NCBI GenBank assembly: GCA_050701115.1
Contig: JBOHER010000431.1
Span: 1-16,474 of the forward strand
Direction: 5' to 3'
Source of the DNA: JBOHER01 sp050701115
GTDB lineage: Bacteria > Actinomycetota > Actinomycetes > Mycobacteriales > Pseudonocardiaceae
Length of the DNA stretch: 16,474 nt
Numbering within the stretch: position 1 is the first letter of the stretch; every line of letters begins with the position of its first letter. The position numbers were made by a program, and so were the translations under genes. A model generated the notes under the pieces. That model was not told the DNA's origin, ran no database searches, and was given only the letters and a program-made list of their open reading frames with translations. Shown here piece after piece: positions 11,641-16,474 of the stretch.

Positions 11641-12993
11641 TCAGGCGAAGGCGGGCACCGCAATGCTGGCGAGAAGCACGAGCACGCAGGTAGCCATCGT
11701 CACCGCGCGCCCCCGTGATGTGCGAGAGTCGGCGCGGAGGGTGAACAGCAGCTGCCGGAAGAAGGTGTAGGCGGCCAGCGCGCCGGCAAAGATCGCACCC
11801 GCGATCGGGGGCTGGACCGCGAGAACGAGCACCAGCGCGAGCACACCGAGCGCCAACGAGACTGCCGCTTCGATCAACTGGACCGGGACTCGGCGAATGG
11901 CAACTCGTCGGTCGGATGACCACAGGCCCCACCGCGAACCGGTGGGACGCCCCGCGCAGCAGCCGGTGAGAAAACACCCAGGCCGGCCGATAGCCATGCC
12001 GAGGAACAGTCCAGGAGTCGTCACATCCAGGAGCAACCCCACGGGCAGCCGGAGTGTGGCTACCGCAATCGCAGTGACGCCGAACGCGACGATGAGGAAC
12101 CCTTGGATGCATGCGCCCGCGGCAAGGAACTCGCGGGGATGCTTCCGATGCAGGACAAGGTAGTACGCCTTCCCGCCCGCGAAACCCAGGACGCTCGCGG
12201 TCAGGGACACCACGAGCACCGGCAGGACCTCGACTCCGGCGCGCCCGAGCAGCATGGCCTGCAGCACCAGCGCCACCACGAAACCGAGACCTACCAAGGC
12301 GGGCCACGCAGCCAGCCGAACCGCAGGCCCTTGCGCCAGGAGGGCCAGGTGGGTTCTCGTGGTCATGACCCGTCGAGGCAACCGCGCGGAGGACGCGGCG
12401 GCGGCACGCCCACCGGCTGCGGGTGCACCGTGCTCGATGGGTACCGCGGTGATTCGCCATTCTCCGGCGTTGATTCCCTGCACCCTGGTGGTGATCGCGA
12501 CCCGGCCACTGCCGCCGGCGATTCCGGTAACCCGTTCGATTCGCTCGAAACGGTCACGCCCCTCGGCCTTCCCCTTGACACCGCTGCGGTTGCCGGTGAA
12601 ATGAATCGCGACCGAGTACGGCGCGGCGGCGGTCGCGGAATCGAACCAGTACGTGGCAGCGAGTCCCCGGGGCTCGACGTCCTCGACCAGGGCCGCGCAT
12701 CCCCCGGCCGCACCCTGCACTTCCGTTTTCAGGCCTGCCGAGGCGGGCTCGACCGGCTTGATCTCAGTGCTGGACAACCGCGTGCTTTTCGGGGGCGTGC
12801 TGACGGCGGTCCCCGTGCGAGCAGCGACGGTAGGCGTGGGCCGGCGTGCGAGCGCTGGCGGCACGGGACCCGGAGTATTTTGCTGCGATGCCCCCATCTC
12901 ACGCGGTTCGGGACGAGACGGAACCGACCGAGCCTTCGCCGGCTTGCGCGCCGGTCGAGCCTTGGCGGCTTTTTTTCGCGTTTTCTTCCCCAC
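11641..12993 (-). CDS. Lgt-family (prolipoprotein diacylglyceryl transferase-like) membrane protein
   Basis: A 450-residue membrane protein. Its C-terminal 230 residues show about seven hydrophobic helices and the Lgt-type signature GRPGCFLTGCCAGRPT (about 336-351), then RRVPVQLIEA with the conserved Arg and Glu. Lgt transfers diacylglycerol from phosphatidylglycerol to the lipobox cysteine. This is the cysteine-rich variant of the motif rather than the classical GRxGNF form, so activity is uncertain. The N-terminal 200 residues are unusual: a Lys/Ala/Arg-rich start (GKKTRKKAAKARPARKPAK), a Pro/Thr-rich linker and a beta-rich segment (about 95-185; AATYWFDSATAAAPYSVAIH). GTG 12993 is chosen because GGAAGG (13008-13003) lies 9 nt upstream; GTG 13044 would add 17 residues. 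An Lnt fragment lies downstream on the same strand, which supports a role in lipoprotein modification. Confidence 0.75.
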   Translation of the reverse strand: MGKKTRKKAAKARPARKPAKARSVPSRPEPREMGASQQNTPGPVPPALARRPTPTVAARTGTAVSTPPKSTRLSSTEIKPVEPASAGLKTEVQGAAGGCAALVEDVEPRGLAATYWFDSATAAAPYSVAIHFTGNRSGVKGKAEGRDRFERIERVTGIAGGSGRVAITTRVQGINAGEWRITAVPIEHGAPAAGGRAAAASSARLPRRVMTTRTHLALLAQGPAVRLAAWPALVGLGFVVALVLQAMLLGRAGVEVLPVLVVSLTASVLGFAGGKAYYLVLHRKHPREFLAAGACIQGFLIVAFGVTAIAVATLRLPVGLLLDVTTPGLFLGMAIGRPGCFLTGCCAGRPTGSRWGLWSSDRRVAIRRVPVQLIEAAVSLALGVLALVLVLAVQPPIAGAIFAGALAAYTFFRQLLFTLRADSRTSRGRAVTMATCVLVLLASIAVPAFA

Positions 12994-13098
12994 TGCTGCG
13001 ACCCTTCCGTACCCACGTTGCCGAAGAGCGACGGCCACGCGCACGTCCGAGGGCGTGGCGGGCTGTCACCCGCGCGTGGCGACCATCGACAGAAGACA

Positions 13099-13115
13099 TA
13101 CTATCCACAATAGTA
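13099..13115. promoter_or_regulatory. Inverted repeat upstream of Lgt-family gene
   Basis: TACTAT (13099-13104) and ATAGTA (13110-13115) are perfect arms around a 5-nt spacer, about 105 bases before the Lgt-family start. This is an AT-rich island in GC-rich DNA. The TACTA/TAGTA arms are reminiscent of BlaI-type operators, but no regulator is in view. Confidence 0.3.
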
Positions 13116-13176
13116 GTAGATGGGATGGAGGACGGTAACGGCCGCATGGCCGTACTGACCACGGCGAGAAATCGCG

Positions 13177-13668
13177 TCAGCCGAGGGTGATGCGCAGGAT
13201 CTTGTCGTCGCCGTCACGGGGTTGACCGCCGCCGTCACGGTTGCTGGTGGACAGCCACAGCGACCCGTCGTCGGCTTCTAACACGGTGCGAAGCCGTCCG
13301 AAGACGCTGGTGAAGAGCTCCGGGACTCGCCGACATCGCTGCCGCGAATCGGCCCTGCCACAGGCGTTCGCCCCGCAGGTTCGCCAGGTAGACGACGTCA
13401 TCGACGATCGCGATGCCGGAGGGGGACGCTTCGGCGGGTCGCCATTGGAGTGAGATCCGGAGCCGACCATTCTGGAAGTCAACGTCGCGATGCGGTCGTC
13501 CTCCGCGGTGGAGTAGTACACCTACACCAGCGGGTCGGTGCCGAACCGTGGCGACACGGCAAGCCCGAGCAGCCCACCTTCCCCATCGGTTTCCACCCCA
13601 GGTACCCCGCCGACCCGCGTCACTGTCCCATCGGGGGCGACGCGCTGGATGCGCGCGGTGTCCCGCTC
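13177..13668 (-). pseudogene. PQQ-dependent sugar dehydrogenase (glucose/sorbosone dehydrogenase) pseudogene
   Basis: Pieces of a beta-propeller sugar dehydrogenase lie in order on the minus strand: ERDTARIQRVAPDGTVTRVG, GEGGLLGLAVSPRFGTDPLV, VYYSTAEDDRIATL, PSGIAIVDDVVYLANLRGER, and finally FGRLRTVLEADDGSLWLSTS with NRDGGGQPRDGDDKILRI. A TAG at 13524-13522 interrupts the first frame where the family has tyrosine. The PSGIAI segment is in a different frame from its flanks, so at least two compensating frameshifts exist. The middle of the propeller, well over 100 residues, and the N-terminus with signal peptide are missing. The gene cannot give a working enzyme. It lies downstream of copA in the same orientation. 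Confidence 0.85.
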
Positions 13669-13672
13669 GGCG

Positions 13673-13840
13673 CCCGGCGCGCAGGTTGGCGGCCAGCTGA
13701 TCGACCGGGACGTACATGGTGAACCTGGGCGCGCCGCCGTGGTCGGCGCGCCACTGGATGACACTGTCGGGTCCGACCAGGACGAAGTCGGCGGCCACCT
13801 TGCCCAGGAACCCTTCGACCTGGGAACGGTCATAACCCCG
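13673..13840 (-). pseudogene. Unidentified coding remnant upstream of the dehydrogenase pseudogene
   Basis: The minus strand reads DRSQVEGFLGKVAADFVLVG, then PDSVIQWRADHGGAPRFTMY and VPVDQLAANLRAG. It looks like the C-terminal end of a real soluble protein, perhaps thioredoxin/peroxiredoxin-like (FVLVGPDSVIQWR), but I cannot name it firmly. An in-frame TAG lies just upstream at 13843-13841. Its frame runs into the dehydrogenase remnant without a proper stop, so the two were probably joined by deletion. Confidence 0.35.
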
Positions 13841-13859
13841 CTAGCGCTAGCGCCGGGGG
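13836..13859 (-). terminator. GC-rich hairpin downstream of copA
   Basis: A 14-bp perfect palindrome CGCTAGCGCTAGCG (13839-13852) is flanked by CCC and GGGG, extending the stem with a two-base bulge. On the minus strand it is followed by GGGGTTATG. It lies 37 nt after the copA stop and is the likely end of the copper operon. Confidence 0.5.
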
Positions 13860-13895
13860 AACGTCGTCGCGGCGATGTCGGGCAGCACGGGCATA

Positions 13896-16229
13896 TCAGA
13901 CTCCACGGTGGGTCGGGGCGGTGAGCGTGTCGATCCGCTCGGTCTCGCGCACGGGGATGAACGCTTCGGTGGGCATCGACGGGCGGCGGCGGTCGCGGAA
14001 CCGCAGCAGGCGCAGCGAGTTGCTCACCACGCTGACCGAGGAGAACCCCATCGCCGCCCCGGCGAAGATCGGGTTGAGCAGCCCGAGTGCGGCCAGCGGG
14101 ATCAGCGCCACGTTGTAGCCGAACGCCCAGCCCAGGTTCTGCACGATGGTGCGGTAGGTCCGCCGCGACAGCCGGATCGCGGTCGGCACCCCGGCCAGGT
14201 CCCCGCGCATCAACGTCAGGTCACTGGACTCGATGGCCACATCGGTGCCCGTCCCGATGGCGATACCCAGATCGGCCTGCACCAGCGCGGGGGCGTCGTT
14301 GATCCCGTCGCCGACCATCGCGACCCGCTCACCGGCCTGCTGGACCCGCGCCACCTCGGACTGCTTGTCCGCGGGCAGCACCTCGGCCAGCACCGTGTCG
14401 ATACCGACCTGATCGGCGATGGCCTGCGCGGTGCGGGCGTTGTCACCGGTGATCATCGCGACCTTCAGGCCCATCCGGTGCAACTCGGCCAAGATGTCCG
14501 CGGCACCCTCCTTGAGGGTGTCGGCCACCGCGAGCACGCCCCGGACCTGGCCCTCCCAGCCGGCGAACACCGCGGTGCGGCCCTGCGACTCCAGCCGCTC
14601 ACCCACCCGCGCCAGCTCATCAGGCAGTACGAGCCCGGCCTCGGCGGCCAGCTTGCGCCGGCCCACCCACATCGTGACACCCTCGACGTCGGCGCGCACC
14701 CCGTGCCCGGCTACGGACTCGAAGCCCTTCACGGCGGGCAGTGGGCCGCTCGCATCGAGGGCAGCCGCCGCGATGGCCTGCCCGATCGGGTGCTCGCTGT
14801 CGGCCTCCACCGCGCCGGCCCGGCGCAACAGCTCACCCGCGTCGGTACCGGCCCCGACCTCGGTGTCGGTCAGCGACATCTGCCCTTTGGTCAGGGTGCC
14901 GGTCTTGTCGAACACCACCGTGGTGATCTTCCGGGTGCGCTCCAACACCTCCAGACCCTTGATCAGGATGCCCAGGGAGGCGCCCCGCCCGGTGCCGACC
15001 ATGATCGCCACCGGGGTGGCCAGGCCGATCGCACACGGACACGCCACGATCAACACCGCCACCGCGGCGATCAGCCCGGCGACCGGGTCCCCGGCCAGCA
15101 GCCACCACGCGGTGAACGTGGCCAGCGCGATCGCGATGACCGTCGGCACGAAGATCGCCGAGATCCGATCGGCGAGGCGCTGGGCCTGGCCCTTGCCGGA
15201 CTGGGCCGCCGACACCAACGACACGATCTGCGCCAGCGCGGTATCCGCGCCGACCGCGGTGGCCCGCACCGTGAGCACCCCGCTGGTGTTCACCGCCGCC
15301 CCGGCCACCGTGGATCCGATCGTCTTGTCCACCGGGACCGACTCGCCGGTCAGCATCGACTCGTCCACCGCGCTGGCCCCGTCGACGACCTCCCCGTCGG
15401 CGGGAACCTTCTCCCCCGGCCGGATCCGCATCAGATCTCCGACCCCGACCTCCTCGATCGGCACCATCACCTCGACGCCGTCGCGCAGCACCCGGGCTTC
15501 CTTCGCGCCCAGCTCCAGCAGCGCCCGGATCGCCTTGCCGGCGCGGCGCTTGGCCCGGATCTCGAAGTACCGGCCCAACGCCAGGAACGCGATCAGTAGC
15601 GCCGCGGTCTCGAAGTACAGCTCGTGGCTGCCGCGCAGCAGCTCTACCAGCGAGAAGACGAACGCCGTGAGCGTGCCGATGGCGATCAACGTGTCCATGT
15701 TCGCGGTGAGCCGCCGCGCCCGTTTCGCCGCGCCCCACAGGAACGGCCAGCCCGCGTAGAATTGCGCCGGGGTGGCCAACGCGAGTTGCGCCCACGGCGC
15801 CCACGCCATGTCCCGCACAACCGGCCCGAACGCCAGATACATCGTGGCCAGCCCCAACGGCCACGCGATGATCACCCGACGCAACCAGGCGCTCTGCGCG
15901 GCGGCCTCCTCGGCGTCCACGTCATCTACGTCATCCAGTTGTGCGGTGGCGGGCGGCGCGGTGGCCACCGGCGCCTCGGTGGTGGTCTTGGCGCCCCGCA
16001 GATCCAGTCGATACCCGATCTTGTCGGCCGCCGCGACCAACTCCTCGGCCTGCGCCGGCTGCGCGGTCAGCACGACTCGGGCCGTCGCGGTGGCGTAGTT
16101 CACCTCGGCCTGCTCCACGCCCGGCTGCTTGCCCAACGTCCGCTGCACCCGTGCTGCGCACGAAGCGCACGTCATACCCCGCACCGCGAACTCCAGCGTC
16201 GCGGCCGGCGTGTCCGTCGTTGTCGTCAT
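13896..16229 (-). CDS. copA: Copper-exporting P1B-type ATPase (CopA-like)
   Basis: A complete 777-residue P1B ATPase that exports copper(I) from the cytoplasm using ATP. It has one N-terminal heavy-metal domain (GMTCASC, C21 and C24), an acidic linker (about 98-110), actuator motif TGES (294-297), the intramembrane metal site CPC (397-399), the phosphorylated aspartate D441 in DKTGTLT, HP (480-481), TGDN (594-597) and GDGINDAP (640-647). The last helices carry YN (705-706) and MGFSSVSVVSNS (728-737), the copper-type residues of the P1B-1 group. Its ATG overlaps the CsoR-family stop in ATGA, and GGGGAG lies upstream as SD. That coupling makes a copper-sensing operon likely. Silver is also usually carried by this group. 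No damage is seen. Confidence 0.95.
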   Translation of the reverse strand: MTTTTDTPAATLEFAVRGMTCASCAARVQRTLGKQPGVEQAEVNYATATARVVLTAQPAQAEELVAAADKIGYRLDLRGAKTTTEAPVATAPPATAQLDDVDDVDAEEAAAQSAWLRRVIIAWPLGLATMYLAFGPVVRDMAWAPWAQLALATPAQFYAGWPFLWGAAKRARRLTANMDTLIAIGTLTAFVFSLVELLRGSHELYFETAALLIAFLALGRYFEIRAKRRAGKAIRALLELGAKEARVLRDGVEVMVPIEEVGVGDLMRIRPGEKVPADGEVVDGASAVDESMLTGESVPVDKTIGSTVAGAAVNTSGVLTVRATAVGADTALAQIVSLVSAAQSGKGQAQRLADRISAIFVPTVIAIALATFTAWWLLAGDPVAGLIAAVAVLIVACPCAIGLATPVAIMVGTGRGASLGILIKGLEVLERTRKITTVVFDKTGTLTKGQMSLTDTEVGAGTDAGELLRRAGAVEADSEHPIGQAIAAAALDASGPLPAVKGFESVAGHGVRADVEGVTMWVGRRKLAAEAGLVLPDELARVGERLESQGRTAVFAGWEGQVRGVLAVADTLKEGAADILAELHRMGLKVAMITGDNARTAQAIADQVGIDTVLAEVLPADKQSEVARVQQAGERVAMVGDGINDAPALVQADLGIAIGTGTDVAIESSDLTLMRGDLAGVPTAIRLSRRTYRTIVQNLGWAFGYNVALIPLAALGLLNPIFAGAAMGFSSVSVVSNSLRLLRFRDRRRPSMPTEAFIPVRETERIDTLTAPTHRGV

Positions 16230-16474
16230 GCTCCACTCCCCGTCGCGGCCGCCGGCCCAGTTTCGACCACGGCTCGATCAGGACCTTCTACGCCCTGCTC
16301 CGACACCGGGGCGGCCCGGAACACGTGCTTGTCGAACTTCAACGTCTCCATCAGCTCGTCCACGATCTCCGCGGTCCGCCCCTCCTGCATCGCCTTCGCC
16401 ACGCAGGTCTCCAGGTGCCGGCGCAGCATGAGCCGGCTGGCGCCCTCCAGCAGCCCTTGGACCGCCGAGAGCTG
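16226..16474 (-). CDS. csoR: CsoR/RcnR-family metal-sensing repressor, 3' part
   Basis: The minus strand enters the window in frame with QLSAVQGLLEGASRLMLRRH and then LETCVAKAMQEG, ending in a Gly/Ala/Pro-rich tail. This is the second half of the CsoR (DUF156) four-helix fold. The H-x-x-x-C pair (HLETC) supplies two of the copper ligands; the first cysteine lies outside the window. Copper binding normally releases CsoR from its own operator. It overlaps copA by ATGA, the classic autoregulated arrangement. The tail after FDKHVFRAAP is about 28 residues longer than in compact CsoR proteins. A sulfur- or nickel-sensing member cannot be fully excluded, but the copA neighbour favours copper. Confidence 0.85.
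   Translation of the reverse strand, partial: QLSAVQGLLEGASRLMLRRHLETCVAKAMQEGRTAEIVDELMETLKFDKHVFRAAPVSEQGVEGPDRAVVETGPAAATGSGA

Noticed and set aside
13875..15599. Long plus-strand open frame (574 codons)
   Set aside because: Antisense to copA; rich in His/Arg/Gly/Gln, an artefact of GC-rich codon bias.

Overview
The window is high-GC DNA with GTG starts, strong purine-rich Shine-Dalgarno (SD) sequences and ATGA gene overlaps. Gene content fits an aerobic actinomycete, probably of the Pseudonocardiales type (Amycolatopsis/Pseudonocardia-like). That placement is an inference from composition and protein character, not from any marker gene.

Region A (1-10988) is a catabolic locus centred on CoA esters. 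It starts with the 5' end of a sucC-like gene (minus strand), then a divergent FCD-type GntR regulator, a 61-residue unknown protein and a convergent TerC-family membrane protein. A tight minus-strand operon follows: a thiamine-diphosphate (ThDP) lyase/decarboxylase, a formyl-CoA transferase (Frc) and an ADP-forming acyl-CoA synthetase (oxalyl-CoA decarboxylase/2-hydroxyacyl-CoA lyase type chemistry). Next come a small DUF6457 protein and, divergent from it, a coupled pair of a PanE-like reductase and a divergent aldehyde dehydrogenase. Four intergenic regions (before sucC, gntR, the ThDP operon, and between DUF6457 and panE-like) carry copies of the half-site GCATAC/GTATGC separated by single bases. 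This strongly suggests one regulon under the local GntR protein. Two readings of the pathway are open. One is oxalate degradation (Frc makes oxalyl-CoA, the ThDP enzyme decarboxylates it to formyl-CoA). The other is a 2-hydroxyacid route in which the ThDP enzyme splits a 2-hydroxyacyl-CoA into formyl-CoA and an aldehyde or ketone, Frc recycles the CoA, PanE-like supplies the hydroxyacid and the aldehyde dehydrogenase finishes the aldehyde. The ThDP enzyme looks more like the mycobacterial IlvG group than classical oxalyl-CoA decarboxylase, which keeps the second reading alive.

Region B (10989-13895) is a decayed zone. It holds two long perfect palindromes, an isochorismatase-family fragment abutting an oppositely oriented fragment of apolipoprotein N-acyltransferase, an intact Lgt-family membrane protein with a basic N-terminal extension, and a badly damaged PQQ-dependent sugar dehydrogenase gene (nonsense codon, frameshifts, large internal deletion).

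Region C (13896-16474) is a copper-resistance operon on the minus strand: the 3' part of a CsoR-family repressor overlapping by ATGA with a complete CopA-type copper ATPase, followed by a GC-rich hairpin. No rRNA, tRNA, CRISPR array or insertion-sequence transposase was seen.
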